This document shows, one piece after another, positions 36,515 through 48,229 of a stretch of DNA of 64,000 bases; position 1 is the stretch's first letter; each line of letters opens with the position of its first letter. Source of the DNA: Dryococelus australis (taxonomy: Eukaryota > Arthropoda > Insecta > Phasmatodea > Phasmatidae); assembly GCA_029891345.1 (NCBI GenBank), contig CM056993.1, positions 109,049,800 through 109,113,799 on the forward strand, written 5' to 3'. Below the pieces are notes generated by a model. The model saw only the letters and a program-made list of their open reading frames with translations. It was not told where the DNA came from and ran no database searches. The position numbers and the translations under genes were made by a program.

Positions 36515-37705
36515 ATGAGGTATAACCGGAAGTAGGGCGTGATTGGTTAGTTGGTAGTGGAGGTGCCGGAAGACGATTCTTCTGGGAGGGACCTTTAACA
36601 CGGACGGATGATTTGAAAATCGCAGGGATTTCTATCAAGAGAATCCCCAACGCCAGCCTGAGTACAGGTTTGGCATAGTTCCCAGAAATAGAGTTTAGGT
36701 TGCTGCATCTACCGATTTAAAAAGAGGGTTGATGTCCGGCGTCCAATTTGTTTATGAGTCAGTTTTGCTGAGACGCCGAGGACGCCGATCCCTAGGCGCC
36801 AGGCGCCATGTCTGCTATGTTAGCGCCGCAGCGATATCCAAGTGACGCCATGTATTTTGTGAGTCTGGGTGCAGATATCTACGAGTAACTTCACTTGGTA
36901 TTTGTTTCTACATAGCTGTAATATATTAACTAGAGAAATTAATTTTTCTTATCCATATGGTGTGTTGAACCAGTAGTCCCGCTCTATCTTGTAAGCTATT
37001 ACGCAGGAGCATATTAATATTAAAATTATTGAACTTAGTCTGAGTTCTTTTGACCACGAATCTGCGATTAGGTTGAAAGTGAGGTGGAATTTTCTGGAGT
37101 ATTAAATAAATCTACATTTTCAAGTAAATTTTGGATTGTGAGAACTTAACTACAACTAGATATTTGGGAGCTTAATCAGTTTCTCTGATCAGATAGGAAT
37201 TGAGGAGAGCTACCTCAGATTAAGAACTACTAATTTTAAAACAACATAAGACTAATATTTTATTTCAATCTTTTAAATTTTATAATTCCTTAATTGTTTT
37301 AACGCTATTCTTCTATTCTTTGTTAGGATGGTGGTACTTCGTTTTTGGTAATTACATGTAATTTTTATTTTTGAGTAAAGGAATTTCCGCTACACACACA
37401 TTTGAAGTTTAATCAATATTTCTTAGTTAATTTTACATTTGTCTGATTTAGTAACATATTTTATCTGGTTTTATTTAGTTTACATTTCAGTAATAAATTA
37501 TTTCTCAAGATTCTACATGTTTTATTTTCATACAGTGCTGTAGATATACGCTTGAGTGTTCTACGCATGTCATTTTCAGTGTTCCGGAGAACCTCAGTTT
37601 CTTATGGTAAGCAAAGTGTTGCAAAACTATAAAAGTTGTATTTTTCCATGTGTATCTCTGCACTTGAACACCTATTCCACTCGCAGTTAATCCAACCTAT
37701 ACTTG
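36515..37705 (+). repeat. Putative LTR and leader of a gypsy-type retrotransposon
   Basis: Lies upstream of a gag-like frame and ends at TGGCGCCC (37706-37713), which matches the first bases of a tRNA-Lys primer binding site. The region has GTGATTGG (inverted CCAAT) and promoter-like GC content near 36530-36620. No second LTR was found in the window, so the left border is a guess. Confidence 0.35.
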
Positions 37706-37869
37706 TGGCGCCCACATCTATATGCAAATACTTCAGATACAAAAATACTCTGTTACACCTCAGCATAAACCTTGATATTTTGGCATCGTAACATGGCGGC
37801 TATAGAATATACACTCTGTAATGGATCAGTTTAGTCGATATAGTTATTTTCTAAGAAGTCTCAGTATGG

Positions 37870-38930
37870 ATGGGGAACACTACAGACACTAATGAGGCAG
37901 AGTTTCAACCTAATGAACTAAACACTTTAGATAAGATTAAAGTGGAACTACATAACAGTGAGGTGTCCTCTGAACGAACTGAAACTGCATCAAGTGAGAA
38001 AACCCCTGGTGTGATCACGCCTATCATCCCTGGCACACCCACACACCAAGCAGAAACATATCAAACTAATTTACACACTACACCGCAATTGAGTGTGATG
38101 ATAAAGTTGATGCAACACATGTGGGGGGACATGAAACGATTGAATCATGACATGAAACAGAGAATGAGTCAGAAAATGGATCAGCAGAACCAGAATTTCA
38201 GTCAGGACATGAAACAACAGATTTGAATTAGGACACGAAACAGCAAATTGGTGAGGTAAAACAACAAAATCATTACATGAGACAGGAAATAAATGAGGTT
38301 AACCAGAGAATAGGTGATCTTCCGGAAAGCTTAGAATCTTGTTTGGCACAGTTTAAAGAGGAGGTCCAAGAGCAAAACCCAAATTTAATCCATAATTTCA
38401 GCAGACAGTTTAATCAGTTGCAGACAGAAACAAATACACGATTTCATGAGACAGGAGAAAAACTGCACAGTCAAAGGTCCGAGGTGAGTGAAACCTGTAA
38501 TCTCGTAGAGACAATACGAGAGGAGGTAACACTACAGTTCACAGTCTTAGAAAGTAGAATTGAGCAGGTAGAACGCAGGCCTATTGCGATTGAAACACGA
38601 GAGCAGGAGGAGGTGTTAAGAACCATGGAAAACAGACTGCCTGAAGAGCTGGAACAGTTCAGCCGCCATGTCGACGATAAGATTTCCTTATCCAGCAAGG
38701 CCCAAGAAAAACAGTTGAAAGTTCTGTCAGACGGACTAGAACACAGGCAGACACCTAGTGTGAGCGAAGTGAGAAACCCAGTACCAACAATACACATTTG
38801 CTACCCGAATTACCCATCGCAACTTTTGCCAGATAATTTCAACTTCAAAAATCGGGTGACAGTTTCAACTTCAGCAATACTGTCAATTAACTATAACTTC
38901 GGAACTTTTTTTTACAAATTTGACCGATAG
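37870..38930 (+). pseudogene. Coiled-coil gag-like remnant of an LTR retrotransposon
   Basis: Two pieces in different frames (37870-38226, then 38277-38930) encode a hydrophilic, Gln/Glu-rich protein of about 330 residues with long coiled-coil stretches (for example MKRLNHDMKQRMSQKMDQQ and VTLQFTVLESRIEQVE). This is the usual character of the N-terminal part of arthropod gypsy-type Gag. The conserved capsid core, zinc knuckle and all of pol are absent: after about residue 180 of the second piece the sequence becomes AT-rich and unrelated. A stop (TGA at about 38224) and a frameshift split it. A coiled-coil host protein is a weaker alternative. Confidence 0.6.
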
Positions 38931-39357
38931 CATTTTTATTAACCTTAGCCCTCAAATATTTTATGCAACTTTATTTTATAATTCGTTAGTAATTGTATTA
39001 AAATTTCAAAACAAATTTAACTGTAAAATTATTTGTGGAAAAACCGACGGTGCAAAATATTGTAACTGATTACAATCCTGAAAAAAAAATCTGCCTATTG
39101 AACCGTTTCTTTTTACTTGTGATTAACGTATTCACTGAAATTTAATTGATGTCCTATTGTTTTTAAGTAAGAGACTATTTTGCCTCAGGTGATCCATTTT
39201 TTTCTGTATTAACGATAATGGAAAGCGTTGGCATCACTTCGTCTGTAATTTCTCGAGAGTGCAAAGAGAACTGCTGTGCTACACCGTCAGTGAACTAGTG
39301 ACGGTAGTTCAGACAGTTTTCTGTGTATGCCAACAAAGCATTCAGCTGCATACTCAC
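38931..39357. other. Intron or 3' flank of the CRAL-TRIO gene
   Basis: AT-rich. If the GTGAGT after exon 39358-39460 is used, this is the start of the next intron; the remaining C-terminal exon was not found to the left. Confidence 0.45.
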
Positions 39358-39460
39358 TGTAGATAGCGACTGAGGGGCCAGCCTTCCCACCGTACTCTTC
39401 GGGCAGAACATCCAATGGCAGGTAATCAGTCAGGGTGTCTACTGTCGCGTGGAAGTGCAT
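39358..39460 (-). CDS. CRAL-TRIO lipid-binding protein, exon (C-terminal part of domain)
   Basis: Encodes MHFHATVDTLTDYLPLDVLP then EEYGGKAGPS, which matches the end of CRAL-TRIO domains: a His-containing strand, a short helix, and the conserved LP-EYGG signature. The minus-strand acceptor TTTTATCAACAG precedes 39460, and the donor ACA|GTGAGT follows 39358, leaving phase 1. Exon length is 103 bp. The previous exon at 47992-48102 ends in phase 0, so the reading frame joins without adjustment. Proteins of this class carry hydrophobic ligands (retinoids, tocopherol, phosphoinositides) in the cytosol. Reading through the donor gives about 23 residues unlike the family before a stop, so splicing is favoured. 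Confidence 0.85.
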
Positions 39461-40142
39461 CTGTTGATAAAATAAATACACACTTTCAACCCTTGCAAAT
39501 TGTTAATAACCAATAATACTCGTTAGCAATTTGTATCAAGAATTCGTTCGGATTTTGGTAAACTCATACGAAATATCTACAATGAAACCTACCAGTAAAG
39601 GACATGCTGTAATTTATTAAATTTTAACACATTTGGTTTGACGAAGAACGCACTATTCTACTTCCATTGAAGTAACCTTGGTCACGATCACTTTCTATGA
39701 ACAATGGGGACACCTGAGCTGAATGTCTCGTTATTACTTGGCCAAGCTTCGGTAGAGCACTAATAAAAACTTTTGCACTGTAGGCTTTTGTGCAAAGATT
39801 ATTAATTACATTACGGGATCCACTCAAAATATTACTCGCCACCCTACAAATTTATAGTTTTGGAAATTGTTAACCGGAAACATACTTTTCACTTGCGGGC
39901 ATTTGCGATGTTCTGTGGACGCTTCTAGAAAGCACCATTTTACCAATATTGCTCAGCACAATTCTTGGTCCTATTCTACACACTATCAAACTTTTTGTCT
40001 ATAATTTGTATAACACGAATATTGAGGGAGGCGGTAAATTAAAACCGCAGGTACCAAATATCGACCTTGTGTCGAAAGTAGTAGGCAAATGAGGGTATGA
40101 ACACAGGGGCTGGGGCAATAGGCACGAGGCGAAAAGGGGCTC
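39461..40142. other. Intron sequence of the CRAL-TRIO gene
   Basis: Between the exon acceptor and the outer end of the inverted repeat. AT-rich to mixed; no element recognised. Confidence 0.5.
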
Positions 40143-40805
40143 GGCCGCCATCTTGGATTCCCGAACTTCCTGCTCTGTCAACCCGGTCATACGACCACAA
40201 TATTGTATTCTGTCATGATTGTAGCATTGCGCCGCCATCTTTGTAGCCAGTACATCGTCATTTTTGTAACCAGTATACCACCATGTTTTTAACCAGTATG
40301 CCACCCTCTTGGACCACCATTTTGGTCACCAGTATGTGATTTTTTTCAGGCTCTATTATTCCAAGGGTGCTCCCATTTTTCTTTATTGCATTCTTTCTTT
40401 ATATTTATTTCTTCCGTTCTCTCTTCTTCTTTCTTTCCTTCTTTTTTCTTTCTTCCCCATTCATTTGTCATTTGTTTACATCGGCTGTTGCTGTAGGATG
40501 CCATTTTGTTGGTTTTTCGTTTGTCATTTATCTCTCGCTTTCATTCTGTTAATCGTATTCGCTCCACTGCCATCTATGTTTACATTGAGAATGCCATCTT
40601 GGTTTTTGTCTGTCATTTGTATATACGTTGCTGGAAGCTGCCATCTTAGTTTTATCGTTCGTAATTTATTTCTCGTCTTTGTTCTAGAGTTGACTGCTTG
40701 GTGGCACACCAGTCGCGCTGCTGTTTACTCACCTTTGTTCGACCACCATGTTCGTTCTAGATTTGGCTACCTGAGGTGCTGATTTTTTTAGAACTCAAAA
40801 TATCA

Positions 40806-40882
40806 GCTGGAATGGCGTGGGATCGAACTGCCGGGCCTTTGAACGCCAGACTAACGCCATAGACCGTATGGCTATCCCGACA
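40806..40882 (-). repeat. tRNA-like module in left arm (outer)
   Basis: Minus strand: A-box-like ATAGCCATACGGTCTATGG (40857-40875) and B box GCAGTTCGATCCC (40819-40831). The counterpart in the right arm is at 46246-46316. Could be a SINE captured before the arms duplicated. Confidence 0.6.
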
Positions 40883-41968
40883 TGCACTGGAAAAAAAGGG
40901 TTTATAAGATGTATATAGCTTGTGGACCAATAAATTATCTCGTCTCCCATTAAAAACAGTAAATTTATGTTTTTTTTAAATTCAGATTTTAATTATATTA
41001 TTTTTTAGTATAGATATTTTTTAATTGTTTGTATTTACTTATGCTATTTTATAGGCATTTATTTCAATTATTTATTTGAAGTTTCACATTTTAAGTATTT
41101 ATATTCAGTAAATTTTTTATTATTCATATACTACTTATATAATTTTTAAGTGTTTTATTTACATACAACATTTTTTCATATAGTCATTATTATTTATTAA
41201 GTTTGTTTACTATTTCAGACCTACTATTTTTTTCACATAGTCATAGACGTGCAATATGTTTTTTTCATATAGGCATATTGGTTTTTAAGTTTTTTTACTA
41301 TCCCAGATTTAGGATTTTTTATTACATTTTTGTGAAACGCCAGTGTGTATATTTATGTAAGATTTTAAAGATGTAATTTTCCATATATGAGAAGTTATAT
41401 AAAATTTATTGTAATGTACATTCCAGGCAGGGCCTTATAAATTGCATTCGAATAAAATTCTTTATTTAAAAAAAAATCAGATTTTTCTATGTTTACTTTA
41501 TTCAATTAGTTTTTACTGTTGTACGAAAATTAAGTCGCCTAGCCTTGTAAACACACACACACACACGTACGCCAACAGGCCCGCGAGGCAGGTGTGCCTG
41601 TTGTGACATGTTAAAAGGGCAATGTCGTTGGGGGGCACCGCATGGGGAAGAGGAGTCGAGTGTCGGCGACCTCCGAGCCAACTGCACATGAACTTAGTGA
41701 TCACTCGCACTACTATGTGGCCTTGTCAGATCAATCAAGGATCTATGAATCGATACATTTATAAATAATTAGAATTATTTTATTAAAAAATTTATTGTAT
41801 TTGTCATTTGAAAAATGCCGAAAAAATCTTTAGAAAATACAATAAAATGTATCTGAAATGTATTTTTAATGTAAAATCGATTTACATGATTTAAATTATG
41901 CAAATTCAACACTTTGCCATGGCAGCTGCTAACATTTAAAAACAATGATAAAATTCTCATGTATCTGA

Positions 41969-42034
41969 AGGATTCTAACCCGAGACATTTGGGTTAGGAG
42001 TCGGGCATATTAGCCACTAGGCTACAGTGTGCCC
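41969..42034 (-). repeat. tRNA-like module in left arm (inner)
   Basis: Minus strand: starts GGGCACACTGTAGCCTAGTG, with A box TAGCCTAGTGGCTAA (42010-42024) and B box GGGTTAGAATCC (41970-41981); the loop sequence GACTCCTAACC would place a CCU anticodon. The counterpart is at 45113-45181. tRNA(Arg)-like, probably not functional. Confidence 0.6.
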
Positions 42035-43479
42035 ACACAAGCAACAGTGCTTAAAAGTTACATATAGCACCTAAATCAAGAAGCTGCAATTCCCTCATAC
42101 AATTACAGAAATATTTTTACTGTTTAAAATGTTTTGTTATATTTCTTTTCAATCAGTGCATATATGGCTCATGACCACATTTTTTGGAGAGCTATTTTTG
42201 TGTAAATTCGTCGTATTTGCTATTTAAAAACGTTTTAAAGCCAAATGTATTAAAAATCTCACTATTTTTATTCGGGGTCTGAATCATATGTGCCTATGTT
42301 CACATTAATTGTTTTAATATATTATTTCAAAATAATTATGTAGCAAGTCAGGTTTGTAAGCATGCGAATATGTGCAGAAATTTAGGTAGGCAAATGTAAT
42401 TTGCTAACTCTAAGGAGATGGACAGGCTCGTAAAATTCACTTTTGGAAGCATAATTTGTAACCTCCAGAATTCACTTGTTTAAGCCCTTTATAAGCATAG
42501 CGCTTAGCTTAAAATAACATTTGCTTCATAGTACTGTTTTTTAAAGAGATATGTTTACAACAGTCTGGTTACGGTACAGGATTAAAATAAGAAAATAAAA
42601 AATACTCAAATAATTTTTTTTTTATTTTTTAAATTTTTAATTTATTTATTTTTAAGTTGTACTGAAAACGTACATAGAGTATAGCAAACAGTTATCTCTA
42701 CTTCATTTCATGGTCTCCTCTCTTCAAGACTAAATACTACACGATGTTAATTATTCACTGCCTCGACTATTTTTATAGGCACAACTAACCTACTCGGATT
42801 TTATTAAATGTATGTATATGTGAACAAACCAAGCCCATCATATTCTCTGTATCAGGGGAAGTAGGCACGGTATAACACCAGCGATAAATTAAAGACTTTT
42901 TTTTATTTATATCATATGTGTGTTTACATACTACGGACTACAAACATAAAAACCTAATTCTTAAATTTTCCAGGCCATGCACGTAGTATCATTACAGTAG
43001 CATGCTCAATTTCACATAAATATAATCTGCTTATACACAGCTCAAGACAGTCTAAGCTAGCAAACGCCCAACCAAAACCCTTGGCCATATAGTCTTCTTC
43101 TTCTTCATGACAAAGTTTCACGAATGCCACTGTCAAACAGCTCCATAAAATGAACCCAACTACTTAATTACTCGAAAGCAGGCACCTTAACATTCAATAT
43201 TCCACCCACTGTAACTCATGCATGCTATATGCTCTACTGACCAACACCAGACTTACATAGGCCAGTAATAGGTGTTTATTTTCAAGTTTAACTTTTTAGG
43301 TTTTTTTTTTTTTTTACTTTCATTTTATTTTTCTATCCCAGACTTGTTTCGGAATTATTGTTTTATTTATTATTCAGATTTAACTCATGCAATTTTTTAG
43401 TATTTTATCTATATGCAGGAGATTTGTTACTCACACTGACCTTATCAAAAAAATTACTTACTGCTCATACTTTCTGTTC

Positions 43480-44170
43480 TACTGGTTGACACCAGCCAAA
43501 TATAAACTAGTAACTATACCATCATACCAACCATTATGACCCAAGACACACCAGCTCACCCAACACCCCCATCTGCTATAAACAAAGAAAAATTCAATCC
43601 AACCACACCGCACAATACACCAAACACAATATCCATCAAAACTCGAGTAACTATACAGCTGAGGCCAGTCCATAACCTAACACCCATTATACTTGTTCTA
43701 CCAACCAATACTGCTTATACCTACTAACCATACCACCCAATATAACTCTAGCATAACCATACAAGCAAACTAACTGTACAACCAAGTCATACCACTAGGT
43801 TATACCATCAAGATGAACCAGCCATAAAAATACCAAACCATATAGATGGCCCACACCGACAGACAATACCATCATCTTACTCCATCATCCATTTCAGCTA
43901 TTCCAAGAGACCATACCAAACAAAACATACTAGTAAAACATACCAACCAAACATATTACCAAAACAAGCTACCTATTACAACCATGCAGAGAGCTCATAG
44001 AGTACAAACATTCTAAAACACCTTTATCGATGATGAGCTTACATACAATTCATATTATCAGACTGACCAACATAATATTCGAGCCATACATTTTGACCTT
44101 CTATACTAACCATCACACCTGCCATCATACCTCCTGTGCTTCTGTTTAACAGCCATGCAATAATGTCAAA
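43480..44170. repeat. Strand-asymmetric A/C-rich low-complexity region
   Basis: Dense CCATACCAACCA-like words with very little G on the plus strand over nearly 700 bases. Open frames in it reflect composition. No fixed period could be measured by eye. Confidence 0.6.
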
Positions 44171-44227
44171 CCGCGAGACTAACTAACCATAGTAACCTAC
44201 CAGCAATATCGGTCTTTTCCTCTGTTA

Positions 44228-44551
44228 CTAGTACAGGAATACGAATGTCTTGTTTGATGATCTGTATGTTACCACTACTGTCTTGCGAAGGCGGAGGAGG
44301 AGGCGGAGGCGGAGGCAGAGGCAGTGCCAACTGTAGTTGCTGAGAACCACTGCTACAATTTCAGAACGCCTCTTCAAAATATCACTTCGTGTAAACTGCC
44401 TCTGGCAGAATTTGCATTCTAACCTGGGAGAGGTCTCGCTCAAGATAGGAAAAACTGCTGGGTCGCCCTTATCAACCGACATTGGGTACATTTGTTCAAC
44501 CTGGGAGAGGATCCTAGGGCTGGGGTGGGGTGGCGCACCTGATATATACAC
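44228..44551 (-). pseudogene. C2H2/C2HC zinc-finger protein remnant
   Basis: A 107-codon frame whose residues 44-66 read LECKFCQRQFTRSDILKRRS: Cys46-x2-Cys49, then 12 residues to position 62, where a zinc-binding His is expected but Arg is found. The expected last Cys/His is also lost. After the finger the frame runs through a low-complexity LCLRLRLLLRLR segment made by the purine microsatellite, so the original gene is broken here. Its finger layout resembles that of the gene in the arms of large inverted repeat 2 (Cys-x2-Cys-x12-His-x4-Cys). Function unknown; nucleic-acid binding is inferred only. Confidence 0.45.
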
Positions 44552-44565
44552 GCGAGATGCACATT

Positions 44566-44990
44566 ATTTTTCGATTATCGAGTTCGAGTCTCGGTCAGGG
44601 CACCTAATATTATTTTATTTTCGAATTTAACAAAACTTTATTTTAAAGTTGGTTACCTGCTAGGGGTAATTAATGTAAATGTAATGTCATTTTTGAATTA
44701 TCGAGTTCGAGTATCAGTCAGGGCACCAAATATTGTATTTTTTTTTATTTAAGAAACATTAATTTTTTGTTATGTAACTGCTAGAGGTAATTAATGTAAT
44801 GTTATCTTTGGATTATCAATTTCAAGTCTTGGTCAAGGCACCTATTATTTCATTGTCGAATTGAATAAAAATTTATGTTTGTGTTGGGTACCTGCTAGGG
44901 GTAGTTAATGTAATATAATTTTGGATTATCATGTTCGAGTCTCGGTCAGGGCACCTAATATTATTTTATTTTCGAATTTACCAAAAAAAA
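44566..44990 (+). repeat. Tandem repeat of a tRNA 3'-half-like unit, four copies
   Basis: GAGTTCGAGTCTCGGTCAGG-like segments start near 44580, 44703, 44818 and 44931 (periods 123, 115, 113). Each is followed by GCACCTAATATTATTTTATT and preceded by GCTAGGGGTAATTAATGTAA. The first half of each core is a perfect or near-perfect pol III B box; no A box accompanies it. Confidence 0.8.
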
Positions 44991-45112
44991 ATATTTTTCA
45001 GTTCGATACCAATTAAACTTTAATTACATGAAAATATTTCTGTAATTGTACAGGATAATAGCAGCTTCTTCAATTAGGCAGGTATATAATATTTTAAAAC
45101 TTCTGCTTGTGT

Positions 45113-45181
45113 GAGTATGTTGTAGTCTAGTTGCTAGTTTGCCTGACTCCTGATCCAATGAACTCGAGTTCGAGTCCTGCA
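45113..45181 (+). repeat. tRNA-like module in right arm (inner)
   Basis: A box TAGTCTAGTTGCTAG (45123-45137) and B box GAGTTCGAGTCC (45166-45177), with GACTCCTGATCC in the anticodon position, like its partner at 41969-42034. Confidence 0.6.
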
Positions 45182-46245
45182 GTTACATGACAATATTTTT
45201 ATTTTTTTTAATTGGTAGCGGCTGTCATGGCAAAATGTAAAATTTACATAATTTAAATCATTTTAATCAATTTTGCGTTATAAATTCATTTTATATACAT
45301 TTTTGTAAATTTTTAAAGATTTTTCAGCAATTTTTTTTTCAAATGGCATATAAAATTAATTTTTAAATAAAATAATTCTAATTATTTATAAATGTATCGA
45401 TTCCTAGATGCTTGACTGATATGACAAGGCCACGTAGCAGTGCGAGTTATCACTTAAAGTTCACGTGCACTTGGCTCGGAGATCGTCAACACTCGACCCC
45501 TCTTCTCTTTCCGGTGCCTACCGATGTCACTTCTCTCTTCACATGTCACAACTGCCACACCTGCCTCGCGGACATGTCGGCGAGTGTGCGTGTTGTGTGT
45601 GTGTGTGGTTACAAGACTAGATGACTTAATTTTCGTACAACAGTGAAAACAAACATAATAAAGAAAATATTTTAAATATATAGATTTAATAAGAATGTAA
45701 GTATTGAAATTCGAATACTTTTTAATAAGTCCTGCCTGCAGTGTACTTTACAATATTATTTTATATACATTTTCCTAAGGAAAATAAAATCTTCAATTTC
45801 TTAAAAAAATATGCACACTGGCTATTCGCAGAATATACATATAAATAATCTTAAGTCGTGGGATAGTAAAAAAACAATAGTGAATTAAGCCTATATGAAA
45901 AAATAATCATATTGCATGTCTATGACTATATGAAAAAAAAATATTTAGTCTGGCATAATCAATAAACATAATAAATAATAATGCCTATATGAAAAAATTA
46001 TTATATATAAATAAAAAACTTAGAAGTTATATGAGTAAAATCTGAATAGCAAAAAAAAAATATTGAAATTAAACACATAAAATGTAAAACTTAAAATGCA
46101 TTCTTATGAAATTTACTTAAAAAGTATATAAGTTAAATGTGAATAATAAAAACAATACTTAAATAATGTAATGTTTTTAATGAGAGACAAGATAATTTAT
46201 TCGTCTACAAGCTATATATTTCTTATAAACTTTTGTCCCAGGGCA

Positions 46246-46316
46246 TATTGCGATAGCCGAGCTGTCTAAGGTGTTAGTCTGACGACCCAAGGTCCAGCAG
46301 TTCGATACCGCACAAT
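46246..46316 (+). repeat. tRNA-like module in right arm (outer)
   Basis: A-box-like TAGCCGAGCTGTCTAAGG (46254-46271) and B box GCAGTTCGATACC (46297-46309). Partner of 40806-40882. Confidence 0.6.
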
Positions 46317-46909
46317 TCCAGATGGTATTTTGAGCTCTAAATGTAGCAATGCCCCTAGCGGCAAACTCTAGAACTAATATGGCAGCGTTACTAGCAGCCA
46401 GAACTAAGATGGCGGTAGAACATATGTGAGTAAACAGCCAAGTGAGTGGTGAACCACCTAGCAGTCAACTCTACAACTAATCGAACAAAGGTGAATAACG
46501 AACGATAAAACCATTATGGTGGCCTCTAGCAACATATAAACAAATGACGAATGAAAAACCAAGATGGCGTCCTCAATGTAAACAAAAATAGTAGTGGAGC
46601 GAATGCGACTAATCGAACGAACAGGAGAGATACGATGAACGAATAAAAAAAAAAAATAGAATAGACATCCTCCAGCAACGGCCGATGTAAACAAATGAAT
46701 AACGAATGGAAGAGAAATTAAAGAAAGAATGAGATAGAAGTAAAAAAAGAGGAAGAAATAATGCAAGAGAGAAGAAGGGAGCCTGCGGCATTATAGAGCA
46801 TGAAATACTGATTACCAGAGATACCGGCGTAATAGCTACAAATGTGGCGGCATACTGGCTACCAATATGGCCACATTTACAGGAAGTCCGGCAATCCAAG
46901 ATGGTGGCA

Positions 46910-47991
46910 GATGGTGGCCACCTCCAGCCGCTGTGACAATAGTCCCATATGGCTACTACTGTCGAAAATTACTATGCGAAAGTTTCTTGTAGGGGAGTAC
47001 TGCTGCGCATGGGTTTTTGCCGTGAAGTTATGCATATAAATGTTAAACGCCAAAACCATCAATAGCAATTATAACAAAACTTACTAGAAAAGCGAACTTT
47101 AACGTACCAGATGTCAATGACATAAGTAATTGTGGGACCGACCACTTTGTGGTTTTCATCCGTATCAGAATCCAGTTATAAAATTATTTTATTTTGTACT
47201 ATACGCAATGTAACGGACGTTTCAGGGATATTCTTTAATTACGCGATATTTAACGCAAAATTACTTTTTACAGCATGAAGTTTATTACAGACTTCGATTT
47301 GTCACAAAAAATACTTTTGTCGAAGTAAATTTAAAAAATATTATAGCTTAGTTCACTTTTGATTTGGCCAAACAGCATGGAAATTGCTGACGTACGATAC
47401 CATATCTAATAAATCAAATAAAGAAATCGTTTTGTATGCAGACGTCAGCTAGTGATGAAAAAATGCAGTGAAGAACATACTTTTTTCAACTATAAACAAC
47501 TGTTATTAATTACAAGCCGTTAGGTTGCAGATATTATTTTACTGTCGTACTACGCCAAACTTTCAGACAGTGTGAAACAAAATGTTATTGTGAATTTTGC
47601 ATTAGATTGATTGTTAGTCCTAAAACCCACTTACAAAGAAAATGTTATAATGTAAACAAGACACTGCAACTAAGCTTGCGAAGCTTCCGTTGTTAGTTCA
47701 TGTAAGGTCTTACTTAATACTTCAATCGTTACTTGTCAATTCTATAACGTGCTGTTCAATGAAACTATATATTATTAACTACCCTGGATTTGAATTCAAA
47801 TGCCACTATGGTATGTTGCGTTAATTGAGTATAAGTTGTTAATTTTCTATCAGAAGCAAGTTACGTGTTAAGGAATACCATGGAAGCATCAGCCGTCTTT
47901 AAATTCATTTTAGGATGTATTAGTATGTAAACCAAACCCTAGTTAGTGGAAACGTTATTAATACCAATTAATTGTTTATGTATCTCTTTAC
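46910..47991. other. Intron sequence of the CRAL-TRIO gene
   Basis: Between inverted repeat 1 and exon 47992-48102. AT-rich, no element or exon recognised. Confidence 0.5.
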
Positions 47992-48102
47992 CATATCAGC
48001 CAATTCCCTATTGATGAAAGGTTTCATCAACATCATCAGCTTCTCTATTATCGTTCCCGTGTTAATGATGTGAACACCCTTCAGTTTGATGGCCATGCAC
48101 TC
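47992..48102 (-). CDS. CRAL-TRIO lipid-binding protein, middle exon
   Basis: A 111-bp exon of exactly 37 codons, phase 0 at both ends. It encodes ECMAIKLKGVHIINTGTIIE followed by KLMMLMKPFINRELADM. This matches the central CRAL-TRIO segment in which the peptide after the YVQ strand leads into a KGVHIIN beta strand and the KPF helix lining the ligand pocket. The acceptor is TTGTTTCAG before 48102; the donor is ATG|GTAAAG after 47992. It joins exon 58894-59149 (ending ...YVQ) upstream and 39358-39460 downstream. A long (TG)n/(TA)n tract on the transcript strand sits just upstream of the acceptor. Confidence 0.93.
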
Positions 48103-48122
48103 CTGAAACAACAGGCAAGCGC

Positions 48123-48167
48123 TTAACATACACACATACACACACACACATACACACACACACACAC

Positions 48168-48229
<62 letters not shown>

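Larger units (their letters stand above)
40143..42117. repeat. Left arm of large inverted repeat 1
   Basis: Pairs in inverted order with 45031-46909. Matching landmarks are GCCATCTTGGATTCC-GAACTTCCTG (40146) with CAGGAAGTCCGGCAATCC (46880), the tRNA-like modules, the CACATGAACTT... ACACACACAC block (41530-41700) with 45450-45625, and ATTACAGAAATATTT (42102-42116) with AAATATTTCTGTAATT (45032-45047). The arm is about 1.97 kb and diverged from its partner by many substitutions and small indels. No protein domain. Confidence 0.9.
42118..45030. other. Central loop of large inverted repeat 1
   Basis: About 2.9 kb between the arms. It holds an A/C-rich, G-poor stretch (43480-44170), a zinc-finger gene remnant (44228-44551 minus), a GGCGGAGGC purine-rich microsatellite (44286-44325) and a four-copy B-box-containing tandem repeat (44566-44990). 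The left third (42118-43470) is AT-rich with no feature. Confidence 0.6.
45031..46909. repeat. Right arm of large inverted repeat 1
   Basis: Inverted partner of 40143-42117, about 1.88 kb. Carries the same order of blocks reversed: inner tRNA-like module, GTGTGTGTG region, AT-rich block, outer tRNA-like module, and the ATCCAAGATGG end. Arm divergence is substantial, so the structure is old or the arms have not been homogenised recently. Confidence 0.9.

Noticed and set aside
39287-39357. Read-through of the last CRAL-TRIO exon to a nearby stop as the natural C terminus
   Set aside because: A strong GTGAGT donor precedes it, and the residues beyond do not resemble the conserved end of the family.
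41969-46316. Four tRNA-like modules considered as functional tRNA genes
   Set aside because: Acceptor and other stems do not pair cleanly, and the copies in the two arms have diverged; A and B boxes alone support only tRNA-derived sequence.
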